Shown here: one piece after another, positions 31,448 through 43,540 of the stretch
Numbering within the stretch: position 1 is the first letter of the stretch
Layout of the letters: each line of letters starts with the position of its first letter
Source: Triplophysa rosa
Taxonomy: Eukaryota; Chordata; Actinopteri; Cypriniformes; Nemacheilidae
DNA: 64,000 nucleotides
NCBI RefSeq assembly: GCF_024868665.1
Contig: NC_079908.1
Location: 3,708,034-3,772,033 of the forward strand
Reading direction: 5' to 3'
Made by a program: the position numbers and the translations under genes
Notes under the pieces: model-generated
The model's database searches: none
Told to the model about the DNA's origin: nothing
The model's input: the letters and a program-made list of their open reading frames with translations, nothing else

Positions 31448-34129
31448 TGGGTCTACTATACAACACAGAGGAAACTGACAACCTAATGACTGTGGGTTGC
31501 AGTGACCATTTACTGGATCAGTAGGTGTCGACAGACTTTTTTGGTGGCACTTTATGATTTGTTTGGCTCTGAAAATCTTTATACATTTCAATATGAGCCT
31601 AGGGAAATTGTAAGGCATTTAAAATAGCTTTCAATTTATCTTTTGTGGGATGATGTGGTTACCATGGAGATGAAAACATTTGAAAGCAGCATTAGCCAAT
31701 GGGACCCATCAATAAAGGTCACTGTGGTGCTGCTACATCCATGCAAACACTTATTACACATCATGCATACGTTGAACACAAGTATGTGACATAAGCATCA
31801 TGGGCCATTTTTCACTTCACAAGTGAATTGCAAGATTGCTACGTAGCATGAAAGTAAGAAGTGTACACAGTGTACAGTATACATTTTAACCTCCATCCAG
31901 AGGGGAGTGCAAATGCAGCAGAAAACACCTGTTACCATAATTTGAACTGGCATTGCTGCCAACTCACCATTTTAGCTCAGGCACCTTTGTTAAGAGTGGC
32001 AGCAATGGTGGCATTGTCCTCTCTAATGCCCCTGCTCCCTTTCGCACAGACCGGTCCCGGGATCAAGAGGCACAGACAGTGCTGTCATCTCTGGCATTTC
32101 TACCGGAGGGGACCGGCACAGGAATATACAGATACTGGATGACGTTGAAACAGGAGCCACTGCAGGCCCACTCCGACCAAGCAGGTGCAGGCAGCTGACA
32201 ACAAATAATGACTCTGTAGGCGACCTTGGTTTCCTTAATAACTGATTTGCATGCTGCTAGCTGAAGTGGATTCTAGGCTGGACTGCCTCTGTTCTTTAAG
32301 ACTGTGGGAAGCACTTCAAAGCATTAGCCACCCATTCTTTGAAATAAACAGGCGGCCAGAAGGGGTTTTGAGGATCAATAATATATTGTCGGCCAATATG
32401 GATTGAAATTTGTTGACATGACTCAGAGATGAACATCAGTAACAACTGTCCATAAATACATTTGGAGTGTGTTTGACAAATATCATGCAAACGGCCAAGG
32501 CATAAGAGTCTAAAAGTATATACTGTGTTTGGATGTTTTTTTTGGGGGGGGGGATTTATACAAGCAGGCATATTTTATAGAAGAAAAATAAGTCTATCTG
32601 TACTAGTAAACAATTTGTGTTACAGGCTCTTTTTCCATTTCACTGAAATATGAGATCCATGAATCCATATTTTTGAAAAGCCTGACACAACTAAGCAGTG
32701 CTGCACATAACGTTGAGTGCTGAAATGTAAAATCCAGATACAGTCTAGCCAAGATATCGAATCCTTCGCATGATTTCCTAAACCTGTGGCTAGCGTTCAC
32801 AGAGAAAGACAACAATGCGTGCATGCTTTGTCAAAATCTTTGTTTTAGTACAGGGAGGCTCTAAACCTGCAAACCACTGCAGCAATTTACTGACAAGACC
32901 TTAAGAACATATCTGTGGATAAACTACAGCAGTCAGAATCTGACAGACAACAGCCACCCTCCTGAGATGTGCACTGGTGCAAATCATTACATTTTGTATT
33001 TGGATACTACACCAACCAAAAATACCAAAAATACGCAATACAGAAATATTTTCTCACATACTGTGTTTGGACTGTGAGATAAGACAAACAGCACTTACTA
33101 AACAAAACTAATCACCACAATACACAATGTTTTTATGTTGTTGCAAAGGCATTGCGGTTGCTGAGGAGCAGCTAGAGTGTGCTTAGTTGGTTGCCAGGGT
33201 ATCTCAAGGTTGTTTTGAATGTTTTGTTGGGTATCTCAATCTGGTGGTCACCAGAAAGCCCAAATTCAAGTCTATGTGCACTTGTTCCTACATATGACTT
33301 GGCTCCCTCAATGTAAGACTACTTTTCACCCATTTTGTCTTCAAGATGTAAACTATACATTCGATCATCACACCTCTCCCAAACAAGCTGCATGATTTGC
33401 AACATTCATTCATATCCAAGTGTTAGACTCATGGGTTTAGTAGCTCGTATAAAACAAACTTTAAGTAATATTAATATTGATGCTTTCTTTAGCTAATTAT
33501 GCAAAATTGTGTGCTAATTAGGATCATGAAAGACCTGTAGACTGCTGCTACGACTGGTCACACGTAGATGATAACTGCGCTAAATGAAATGCAAACATTC
33601 ATCATTACAATGGGGACCAGCTGCAAGTGCCTGGTGGGTGAAATCTGTCCTAATGCATTACTGCTCAGCTGTGAAGATAGAAACCTACACTACACCACTG
33701 CCACCTGTGCTCGTCGCTAAGCACTCTTATCTGGTGATATGCCCTATCACATTTGTCACCCTGTGCACACGACTCGCATAACCAAGTGTTATTGCATAGG
33801 CTGTGGTCCACCATACAGCTAATTTCACATGAAAGCTCCTCTGAAGGTTGTAATTATGAGATTTATCAATAGGCCGCCTGCCTGCATATCTAGTAGTGGT
33901 TGTCTAGGTAGCAAATCCTCATTGGGAGGTATGTAATTACTCTAAAGGATGCTGGTTTGAAAAGGAGATAACTGGATACAGATAACCATTTACGGTGGTC
34001 TCGGCAGGAAAAGGAATAGTTATCTTAAAACTGAAAGTGCCATCATCATTTACTCACGCTCAAGTCATCGAGGTTGTATGATTCGGTTGGTGATTCATAC
34101 TGTTAAGCTTCCAAAAGGACTATAAGCAA
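31448..34129. other. mostly unrecognised non-coding stretch
   Basis: No gene supported. Two short pieces look repetitive: 33135-33290 (GGTTGCTGAGGAGC, TTGGTTGCCAGGG, a motif common in cyprinid dispersed repeats) and 34030-34090 (CATCATTTACTCACGCTCAA). A G/T homopolymer patch lies near 32538-32552. Confidence 0.45.
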
Positions 34130-34912
34130 GCATCCCCTACGGAACAAATATATATGGGAATATACTGCAAATATAATGCGATATATTACATAATACATTT
34201 CCATATATTGGAAGCTGGTGCTAATATTTTTCAATATACAGCAATATATGCATTGACAATATACAGTATGGCTATATATTGAACATATACATATATTTAG
34301 AAACGAAGAAAAAAATAAATCTAATATTCATCACATTTGATCTTTTATTGAGTATATATTGCACATAGATGTTCCCATATAAATGTGATTGTATATTATA
34401 CATTACACATACTGTATATGGACACATTCACAGAATGAGTTAAAGCAGGTTTCTAGTTCCCAGCATGCTTTGCTACTGACTGCTAATGGAGAGTAAAAAT
34501 GTTTAAATGTAGGCGTTATTTCATGTCTTTTTGCTGAATATTAATATACAGTGGCAAGAAAAAGTATGTGAACCTTTTGGAATTTCATGGTTTTCTGAAT
34601 AAATTTGTCATAAAATGTGATCTGATCTTCATCTAAGTCAAGGGTATTGACAAATAAAATGTGTCTAAAATAATAACACATTTTTTTGATCTTTCATGTC
34701 TTTATTGAGAACAACCAAAAAACCTTGTAGTGCTTGTGGAAAAAGTACGTGAACCCTTGAGTTAATGACCTCAAAAAAGCTAATTGGAGTCAGGTTTTAG
34801 CACACCTGGAGTCTACAGTTTACAGCTACTTTGTAGTCTATAGACTACAGCTACTTTAACTGATAAAAACCCCTCAAACTTTTGGAGTTTGCGCTGCACA
34901 AGAAGAACATGC

Positions 34913-36753
34913 CAGTGTTGTAGTCGAGTCGAGTATTCGAGTCCGAGTCAAGTCCGAGTCCAGAGTAGGTCGAGTTCGAGTCAAGACCGAGTCCAGAGTA
35001 GGTTGAGTTCGAGTCAAGACCGAGTCCAGAGAGGGTCGAGTCCGAGTCAAGTCCGAGTCCTAGGACAAGAGATCTGAGACGAGACCTATAGAAATCTTCA
35101 AGAATATGTTAAATGTTTGGTGGAAACAATAAAACTGTTTGTGTCCTGCTGTGTTACACGAGGTTAGCATAACATCAATCAGCTAGCTCACAGAGTGCTC
35201 AGTGCATTAAATATACCATGGCATATACACTGTGTTTTATTTACTTAGACTGATATTAGTTTAAAAATATTATTAGCTGAGGGTAAAAAAGGCCACATAG
35301 TAAGTGTTGTAAAGGTAATTTTATTACAATTATGACTTCCCCCTGACCAAAGATATGTCCAAAAGACGTCTTTTCTGCATCTTTCGATGTTGAAAAAGAC
35401 GTCCCTTTATTGGCCCATTATTACGTTTTCTGAACGTCTGATAATGACGTACAGGGGACCTTGGTACAATGTAAAAACTGGTTCAAATCTGAAGTTTATC
35501 AGACTAGTTTCAGTTTTCACATGGAAATAAATGAAATGAGACTCTGTGAAATGAGTTTTGTACCCACAATAATAACCATTATTGTGATCAGTGTTTGCTT
35601 TAGTTGGGCTCTTGATCCTTGACTTTTGTTAAATTAATTCGTTCAGGTCATGTAGTAGTGTTATAAAAAAACACTTGTGCACTGTGAAAGACAGACATGC
35701 TTTTACAAAAGTTGGGGTTGTTTTCATGGAAATTGTCAGGCTGTAATAAAATGCATTAGTTTTAAACATTATTGATCAGTTGATGACTGGTCAATTGATT
35801 GACTCTGGCTAGTCAATGCACAAGTATTGAGAGAAAATAAACAAACATATTTCACTGACATCAACCCTCATCATACAACCCTCAACAATGATGACAATCG
35901 TCAAAATAATTCAGATAAACAGATCACCCAGCATGCATTGCAGCATGAAGCTTTCTTTTGTTGATTGTCATCATTGTTGAGTTTCATATGCAGATTCTTG
36001 ATGTCGTTGTGTGTTAAAGTGGTTTAACAGATTGCGAATATGTTAATTCCTAAAAAATCACAGTATATCAAACTACAGATCCACAGAGCTGACACATTAA
36101 TAAAACAAACCCAATTATTAACAGTGATCTAAACAATTTCAAAATACATGCATTACCATTCAGAAGTAATCATCTCTTTGCTACAACTAATTTATTTTAA
36201 CAGTTATGGCTGAAGGAAACCTAATTTAACATTAAAATAGAAGAGCCAAGAGCTCAACTAAAGCTAAAAAAGATCACAATAACGGTGATTTTTGCAGGTA
36301 CAAAAGTGATACTGATTCAATGCAATGAACATTGACAAATAATCAATTTTTAACCTTGATTCAATGGTTGCTTGCTATCTTACGGCACTCAAATCATTCA
36401 ACTCAGTTTATTTCAAAGAGTGTCACTTAATTTATTTCCATGTGTAAACTCAAAATTTCAACCAGTTTTTACTTTGTACAGACTGGACATCAATATTAGA
36501 CAATCAGGAGACGCCATGAAAAGCTATAGAAACAACTTTCATTTTTGGCCCATAAAGGGACGTCTTTTCAATGTATTTAATATTTTTGATGGGACTCGAG
36601 TGGACTCGGGCATAAGTCCAATTCCGAACATGTTCGAGTACGAGTCGAGACCGAGTCAAAATGCACACAAGTCCATGACAAGACCAAGACCATTAAAATA
36701 AGGTCTCGAGACCGAGTTCAAGACCGAGTCCGAGTCTCGAGACTTCAACACTG
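34913..36753. mobile_element. non-autonomous hAT (CAGTGTTG termini, GAGTC-rich)
   Basis: Inserted in Tc1 element A, with flanking 8-mers GAACATGC (34905-34912) and GAACACGC (36754-36761), 7 of 8 identical. Ends are CAGTGTTGTAGTC and GACTTCAACACTG. About 150 bp at each end is a run of GAGTC/AAGTC words. No transposase. Interior shares segments (ATTGTGATCAGT..., GGGCTCTTGAT) with the element at 51986-52927. Confidence 0.88.
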
Positions 36754-36772
36754 GAACACGCTTATTTGAGCC

Positions 36773-36918
36773 ATGCCTTGCCAAAAAGAGCTTTCAGAGG
36801 ATCTACGATCAAGAATTGTTGACATAAAGCTGGCAAGGGTTACAAAGTTATTTCAAAGACTTTAGAAATTCACCAGTCTACAGTTAGGCAAACAATCTAC
36901 AAATGGAGACACTTTGGG
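36773..36918 (+). pseudogene. Tc1 transposase, N-terminal DNA-binding part
   Basis: The first helix-turn-helix of the paired-like domain is recognisable: MPCQKELSEDLRSRIVD from the ATG at 36773. After a single-base shift it continues in another frame as GKGYKVISKTLEIHQSTVRQ and TIYKWRHFG. The rest, including the DDE core, is absent, so the piece is dead. Confidence 0.85.
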
Positions 36919-38350
36919 CAGGCCTCTAGAGTGCGACCTTATTTCTCAATGGTGCGACTAAGAAAAATCTGAGGTCGCACCGGTGCGACCAGCCGTTCGA
37001 CGGAGAAAAAAAGTCTCCGCGACTCTGAAAGTCTCCCTGTGATTCAACAACAGACACACATTAGGCCCATATCATGGTTTAAACCAATCAGAGATAGTGA
37101 AGGGCGGACCCCCCTCTGATTGGCCGTGGTCCAGATTTTCCTGTACGTGTGTGTACGAGAGGTTGCGTTAACCGAAAATTCTCTGTCATTGACAAAAAAT
37201 GTTTACCAGTGAAAAATCTGAAGGCCGTCCGTCCGTCCGTCATTTTGACGGATTACAATGAGGGCAATTTGTAACTCCTCGTTTCCCGTTTGCGTTATAT
37301 GCTCGCGAAGGGACGTGCGTGTTTTCACCTGTCATTGTTACTGACTAGACATATGTGATGCGATCTGGGAAAACCCGTCGGATGTCGCGCTGGGACACCT
37401 ATCAAAGTGTATCGATGCACATTTCCTGCCAGTCCTGTGTAAACTACGGCATGCAAAGTTTTCGTGAGATGACAGAGCTCCCCGTCTGCAGCACCGGGAG
37501 TTATCCGATCGCAAAACATACGAGGGATGATCAAAAGTCCAGACACTATGCACATGATAAACAACGTAAAACTTGCTTCACTGCTTATTAGTTGTTGTCC
37601 GTAATGTTTGCTAGTTTCCTTGTGTAGTGATAATGGCAGAGCTCTCGTTCTTTAAGTGTGCCTGCACCGTTTTCCTTACTTTCGTTTTATTCAAACGGTT
37701 TTGAACAGTATTTTTATAGACTTCAACACTGGGAAATGTTTTTTATTAAATTGTTATTAGAGTAAGTCTTTTACCACTGTAAAGTGACTTTTACTTGTGA
37801 TACTGCTGTTGTGCTTTTATTTTCATCACTTAACTTTAAACCCGTTTTCCTCCAAATTCCGTTCCTGAAAATCATAGTGCTTCAGCTGACCTCAGCCATA
37901 ACTTTTGTTACATACACAAGGTATGAGCAAAATAAAAACTGATTTGGAAAGGGCTTGAATATGGTATCAAAAACTGTAATATATAAATTTGCACCATGTG
38001 TTGAGTTTTCCCAGATCGAATCACATATGAACATAAACATTAAAACATTAAATATATAGATGAATATAAACAACAACGGCTTTATTGGGCATTCAGTTGT
38101 ATTAAAATAAAACAAGTTCCGAGACGCAAGTACAGCGTGATGACGTCACGAACATACTAATTACCACGTAAAGCCACCTTGCACCATAGAGACGGGTAAT
38201 AATAGATTATGGGTTAAAAAAACGATTTTTTACGAGCCTGTCAGTCAAAATGATGGACAATAAAAAAGTCTAGCGCAACCTCTGGTGTGTTCGTGTGCTG
38301 CAGTCAGACAGAGAGGTGAGGAGCCTAGGCCCGTCAGTTAAACAGAGTGG
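36919..38350. mobile_element. hAT-like element with CTCTAGAGTGCGACC terminus
   Basis: Starts CAGGCCTCTAGAGTGCGACC and parallels the sequence at 46279-46560 (ATTTCTCAATGGTGCGACTA, AACCAATCAGAGATAGTGAA, GTGCTGCAGTCAGACAGAGA, AACAGAGTGGATGTAGCC). It is split by the hAT at 37157-38284 and lost at about 38350, where Tc1 sequence begins. An 18-bp perfect palindrome GGTCGCACCGGTGCGACC lies at 36973-36990. Confidence 0.65.
37157..38284. mobile_element. non-autonomous hAT (AGAGGTTGCG termini)
   Basis: Ends GAGAGGTTGCG and CGCAACCTCTG are inverted repeats. The flanking 8-mers GTGTGTAC (37149-37156) and GTGTGTTC (38285-38292) match at 7 of 8. The subterminal CCGTCCGTCCGTCATTTTGA on the left pairs loosely with TCAAAATGATGGAC on the right. 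No transposase domain recognised in its short open frames. Confidence 0.85.
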
Positions 38351-38977
38351 ATGTAGCCAACTTCATGGAGATGCAGATTTCATTTTCCAACAGGACTTGG
38401 CACCTGCACACAGTGCCAAAGCTACCAGTACCTGGTTTAATGACCATGGTATCCCTGTTCTTAATTGGCCAGCAAACTCGCCTGACCTTAACCCCATAGA
38501 AAATCTATGGGGTATTGTGAAGAGGAAGATGCGATATGCCAGACCCAACAATGCAGAAGAGCTGAAGTCCACTATCAGAGCAACCTGGTCTCTCATAACA
38601 CCTGAGTAGTGCCACAGTCTGATCTACTCCATGCCACGCCGCATTGCTGCAGTAATTCAGGCAAAAGGAGCCCCAACTAAGTATTGAGTGCTGTACATGC
38701 TCATACTTTTCATGTTCATACTTTTCAGTTGGCCAAGATTTCTAAAAATCCTTTCTTTGTATTGGTCTTAAGTAATATTCTAATTTTCTGAGATACTGAA
38801 TTTGGGATTTTCATTAGTTGTCAGTTATAATCATCAAATTAAAAGAAATAAACATTTGAAATATATCAGTCTTTGTGTAATGAATGAATATAATATACAA
38901 GTTTCACTTTTTGAATGGAATTAGTGAAATAAATCCACTTTTTTATGATATTCTAATTATATGACCAGCACCTGTAT
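38351..38977 (+). mobile_element. Tc1-like element B, 3' part
   Basis: Contains the last third of a Tc1 transposase followed by a 3' region ending ATATGACCAGCACCTGTA, a typical Tc1 terminus abutting a TA. It belongs to a different Tc1 family from element A, whose terminus is TACAGTGGCAAG. Confidence 0.88.
38352..38690 (+). pseudogene. Tc1 transposase, C-terminal catalytic part
   Basis: The frame reads FIFQQDLAPAHSAK, then WFNDHGIPVLNWPANSPDLN and PIENLWGIVKRKM. The second Asp (QQD) and the Glu (PIEN) are exactly 34 residues apart, the D34E spacing of Tc1 transposases. A TAG at about 38607 interrupts the frame; beyond it the same frame continues SLIYSMPRRIAAVIQAKGAP to the natural stop near 38685. 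The N-terminal two thirds, including the first catalytic Asp, are missing. The ATG at 38295 belongs to neighbouring DNA. Confidence 0.92.
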
Positions 38978-39312
38978 ATGGCATGAGTAAATATATTATG
39001 GTCAATATATTTTTACACATCCAGTACCATATCTTATCACATGTACATCAATATATTATAAAGTATATTACTGATTATAAAATTGCATATATTGTGACAT
39101 ATAAGTAAATATATTGTGCGGCAAGTATATAAAGCAAAAGTAAGTATATAAAATGGCAATTCCTTGTATTATTATTTTATGTATTATTCAATATATTGTA
39201 ATATATTTACACAATATATTATTCTTTATATTTTCTAATATATTGTACCATTATGCCATTTAATATATTTTAAATTCATATATTAGGAAATACATTTTCT
39301 TTCTGCAAGGGA

Positions 39313-40925
39313 TTTTGGCCTTATTCAACAGACTTGGTTGAGGAATGAGCTAAATTTTGTATGGTATAAGACAAGCGTGGAAGTGTAGTACTTTTATGTC
39401 CTTTGACAGCTTGACAGTGTCGCCATCCATTGCTGTTGAATGGCAAACTGCAGCACATATTTTTGACAATTTCATTTTGTGCTCCATCATATAAATAGCT
39501 ATTTTACACTGGAGTTTCTGGCCAAGTCAGGAACAGCAAGATTTGGCGATATAATGTGGGTGTGTAAACGCTTAACTTTCTGCAAATGAGGGTTGACCCA
39601 AAGCTGTGACTGTCACTAGGAATTAAGGCAGTGGAGCGTTTATGATGTGTTTCCTATGAAATACTGCAGTCCATTTTCAACACAGATGCAAAAAAAATAT
39701 AAATGCTTTCCTTTACAGAAGGCAAATTTTAAGCAGCAGAAAACATTTTGATTGTCAAAATAGGATGAGATTTTTTTTAAGCAATGAGCAATTGTGTAAC
39801 AGTGATGTTGTACAGAATACAAATATAAATCAAACAAATATCATTTGCTGTTACTGTTACTGACACATTAGGTCCTTTTTGGATTATTTTTGTTGCATTA
39901 CAGTATTTAGTTTGTATGCGCTTCTATTGTATGTAACATATTATTGTAAACAAAAAAACTTCTACATGTTTTTCACCTTGTATTCAATAGCTTGAGGTTC
40001 CTTGTATTACAGGTGAAAAGCAACAAAAAAGGAACAATGGACTTTGACGGCTCAAGTTCACTTTGCAATCTTCTGTGCTTTGAATGGAAGAAACCTTCAT
40101 TGTGTTTTCTGCGGGAAGTGACTTAAATCCCCAGACTGAAAAACACAAAAGTGTCCATTTGAGCAAAACAGTAACAAGGCATCTCTTCTCCTTTTCTCTC
40201 GCTACAGACGAGAAGGAATCTCATTACGAGTTGTGCCTTCTGTGAGTTAGATCAGAATGGATCACACATCATCACATTGCTGTACGCAAGTATCGCTTCC
40301 GGCTGATGCTAATGCTGTTTACTCCGAGCACACTCTTCATCAGGGTCAGGAGGAATAACATTGGGAAATCTGTGCATTTTTCTTTGGTTTAGGAATAATG
40401 ACAATGTCATTCAAGAAGTCCATTAAAGTGAGTCTGAAGGAACAGTATGGAAAGCAAGCGTTCTATTTGTCTGTGCTCTGATGCCACAGCGACTACCAGG
40501 TCTACTCGTGCAGCAAACATGAAACCACTAACACAGACATCCTTCACATAAATCTTTATTTGTGATCTGTAGTAGATGAAACAGTGATCATCAGTCTAAC
40601 CTGATGATCAACATAAACATTTGTCTACAATGATAATCCTCGCTTCTGGTGTATCATTAGGTACAAACTTAATCAAACCTTTGCTTCATACATCATGTTG
40701 AGGTCTTGAACACTGCTTCCTGATGCCCTGGCTCATGCCTCGCTCATTACAAAGCGCAGTTTTGGAATTTCACATGCACATTAGCTCATTAAAACAGATT
40801 ATATTAAGGCACATCATTAATGTATTGCAGCATTAAAATGATCAGGGAAAATCATGATTTCAGTCAAGACTACCTGATGTGACTATAGAGTGAGTTGATG
40901 TAACAAAAACAAATGTAAGAGATAG
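39313..40925. other. unrecognised non-coding stretch
   Basis: No gene, repeat terminus or RNA gene recognised. Open frames are short. Confidence 0.5.
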
Positions 40926-41500
40926 TTAAAGGTGTAGTGATCTAGGACCACAATTTTAACCCGAGCTTTTGTTATATAAGAGGGAATCGTATTCAAGCGA
41001 ACATCCTGTAAGTGTCAGACCTGAAAACGCCCTTGTTACTGAAATTACAACTGTTATTGACAAGAGGCTCAGCGAATGCCAGGTCCTGGAATGCACCTAT
41101 CTATAGGTTGAACACCGCCACCACAGAAGAATATCAATGCCTACTTCTCGAGCCCTGCCCACTGGTTCGTGCAGGACAGTACTGAACACAAGCTGCACGG
41201 AACCAGATAGAGTGAGTGTAAGCATCATGCTGTTAAAGATCGCAAAATATTGTGCAGTGCCTGGTTGTGGAAGAACACAGTATACACTGCATAACCTTCC
41301 TTCGGATTCCGACAGTAGGAATGCATGGTTGAAGTTCATTTTTAAAGACGTTCCAGCTCACGTGGGGAAAACATTGAGCGTTTGTTCGCTTCATTTCAAC
41401 GCGGATTCCTTGAACAAGTCTTTGCGGAGAGACTAAAATGAAAAAGCAGTGCTGTGCCGTCAATATTGGATCCGATAGGAATGGTGCAGCAGTCTTATGT
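40926..41500 (+). mobile_element. left part of a Kolobok/T2-like element with THAP exon
   Basis: TTAA (40926-40929) is followed by AGGTGTAGTGATC. A leader of about 300 bp, including TTATATAAGAGGG (TATA-like, 40973-40985), precedes a THAP exon with a donor. No right terminus with the mirrored sequence was found in the following 3.7 kb, so the right side is lost or disrupted by the foldback element at 41605. Confidence 0.55.
41227..41498 (+). pseudogene. THAP-domain exon (third family)
   Basis: From the ATG at 41227: KYCAVPGCG (C-x4-C), LHNLPSD, AWLKFIFKDVP, SVCSLHFN (C-x2-H), all canonical C2CH positions. A frameshift near 41415 leads to an early stop at 41434. In the shifted frame the usual THAP tail is visible as VFAERLK, a stop, then KSSAVPSILDPIG, ending at a donor (TAT/GTGAGT, GT at 41499-41500). 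The zinc ligands and W are all intact, making this the best preserved THAP core here, but the exon is not open to its donor. Confidence 0.85.
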
Positions 41501-41604
41501 GAGTAAAACATATTTGTACTATGCGTCACTATTGCTTTGTTAGAGATCGCTTGATATGCCCTGATAGTATTACCTGGGGACCTCTAGTCATTTGTAATAA
41601 TTGT

Positions 41605-43540
41605 AAACTTTAAAAAAACGAACAAAAAATATACAATGAAAAAGAAAAAAAACACTTTGATAATGAAAACAATAAACTCAATTGCAAGAATGTGACATCA
41701 TTTTCAAATAAACTGCTATTTTTCTGAACAATTTTCTAAGTTTCGTTTTTGCAAATAATATTGTTGTGAATTCGCTGCTAGATTTTTCATTTGCACTTTT
41801 CAAGTTTTTGTTTACACTTCTCAAGTTTTCGTTCGCCTTTCTGGCACAAATCTCACGTGTGGGCGGGACTTATGGCCACTTTACTCTCATTGGTTAGTGA
41901 GATTTGGATTGACAGCTCCCTGACCAGGAAGTCGATACTGAAGACAGTGCAGCAGATTAGAGAGCAATATGCTTGCGGTTTTCTGTATTGTATTGTTTTA
42001 GTGTTTGTACTTAATTACTTACTTATTTTGTTAGTATATTAGCAGGGTTGCCAACTTTCACGCACTTAAAAGTAGGACACGCTTCCAGGCTCTATCATGC
42101 CGTAACAACAAGCCAACGTCGAGCAAATACAGGATAGCTAGCCATATTCACATGCAACTTTACGTGGGTTTAGAGGCCGTCAAGACAGCAGTCTATAATT
42201 TATAATTACAATGATATCAGGAAAACGAGATGCCTAGTGAGTTTTGAGGAGATATACAATAAAGTGTTATGCTTCCAGTTCATATTTCTAATGTATAGAT
42301 TATAATCGTGGTGGAATTTTATGTATTGTTTCTATCTGTAAATGTTTGTTTATAGTTTATGAAGTCTCTCTTCTGCTTTTTTTTAACCTGTTTTATGTAG
42401 GTTTGTAAATACATAATGAAATTGTTGTTTGCAAGAGGCAGACTAAATTAATAAAACATTCTAAAGGCCTCTAATTGTGTCACCTTATGAATTTGTTTTG
42501 TTGTAGCGTTTAAAAAACATAAATGTCATTTGAATGTATTGGTACTGTTTTATGAGGTGTACTTTCTGTGAATGTAAAGAAAGGGGTATAATACTGTACA
42601 TTCATCATGAGTTTAAAAAGAAAGATACAGTACTTGACTTATAAGTGGACTTAATTCTTTAAAATGAGACTGTTTGCAAGAGCGACATCGTCATCCTCCT
42701 CCTCAGCTGGACACAAGTCACCCTCAGGTACATTTATGTAACCAAGATAATAAAATCGCTAAATGTTTCTCTGTACAGTAAGTTACTATGCAGCAATGTT
42801 TTCATTTAGCACGTTAATTTCTCACAACCAAATAATCTGTAACGTGTCTTTATTGTATGTTATAATGCAAATTGTTCGTTCCTTTTTAAGAAAATAATCT
42901 TAATAGTCCATAAAATAATACCTGACAAAAAATATAAAGCACACAATGAACACGCTTAGTAAAGACAGAATTGCTACTGTACAGGAATAAAACTTTTAGT
43001 GATTTTTTTTATTATCTGAATTACATTAATTTACCTGAGGCTGAGGAGGACGATGAGGAGGACGATGATGAGGAAGACACTTGGATCCACACCGCGCATG
43101 ACTTACCAACTTCAAATACCAATTACTAATATACTAACTCAATAAGAAAGTAGTTTTAAGTACAAACAATAAAGATAACAGCATGCAGATCGTTCTCATA
43201 GATTCATTGCACTGTACTGTCTTCAGTATCGACTTCCTTGTCAGGGAGCTATCAATCAAAAACTCACTAGCCAATCAGCGTAAAGCGGCCATAAGCCCCG
43301 CCTACACGTGAGATTTGTGCCAGAAAGGCGAACGAAAACTTGAGAGGCGTAAACAAAAACTCGGAAAGCGCAAATGAAACATCTAGCAGCGAATTCAAAA
43401 CTATTATTTGCAAAAACGAAACTTAGAAAATTGTTAAGAAAAATAGCAGTTTATTTGAAAATCATGTCATATTCTTTTCATTATCAAAGTGTTTTTTTTT
43501 TCTTTCTCATTGTATATTTTTGGTCGTTTTTTTAAAGTTT
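41605..43540. mobile_element. foldback element with about 340-bp inverted arms
   Basis: The left arm (41605-41955) and right arm (43207-43540) are inverted copies. Matching landmarks include AAACTTTAAAAAAACGA, TATACAATGA, AACTGCTATTTTTCT, GAATTCGCTGCTAGAT, GGCACAAATCTCACGTG, CTCCCTGACCAGGAAGTCGA and ACTGAAGACAGT. The middle is AT-rich. Acid-run coding-like patches lie on opposite strands at 42663-42730 (minus) and 43036-43086 (plus), so the inverted symmetry may go deeper. No target-site duplication was found. Confidence 0.8.

Larger units (their letters stand above)
34547..36918 (+). mobile_element. Tc1-like element A, split by an hAT
   Basis: It begins at a TA with the Tc1-type terminus TACAGTGGCAAGAAAAAGTA. 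The 5' terminal region runs to 34912 and resumes at 36754 with the start of the transposase gene, after the hAT at 34913-36753. It is lost after about 36918, where another element begins. Confidence 0.85.
34130..39312. mobile_element. AT-rich element forming the shell of a transposon nest
   Basis: The left segment (34130-34540) starts ATCCCCTACGGAACAAATAT and the right segment (38978-39312) ends, in reverse complement, with ATCCCTTGCAGAAAGAAAAT. Both are full of ATATATTG/CAATATAT words. They read as two halves of one MITE-like element, separated by Tc1 and hAT insertions. No target-site duplication was found. Confidence 0.4.

Noticed and set aside
37325..37591. Overlapping short frames within an hAT element
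   Set aside because: No transposase motif; both strands are open over the same stretch, and the element is too short to encode an hAT transposase.
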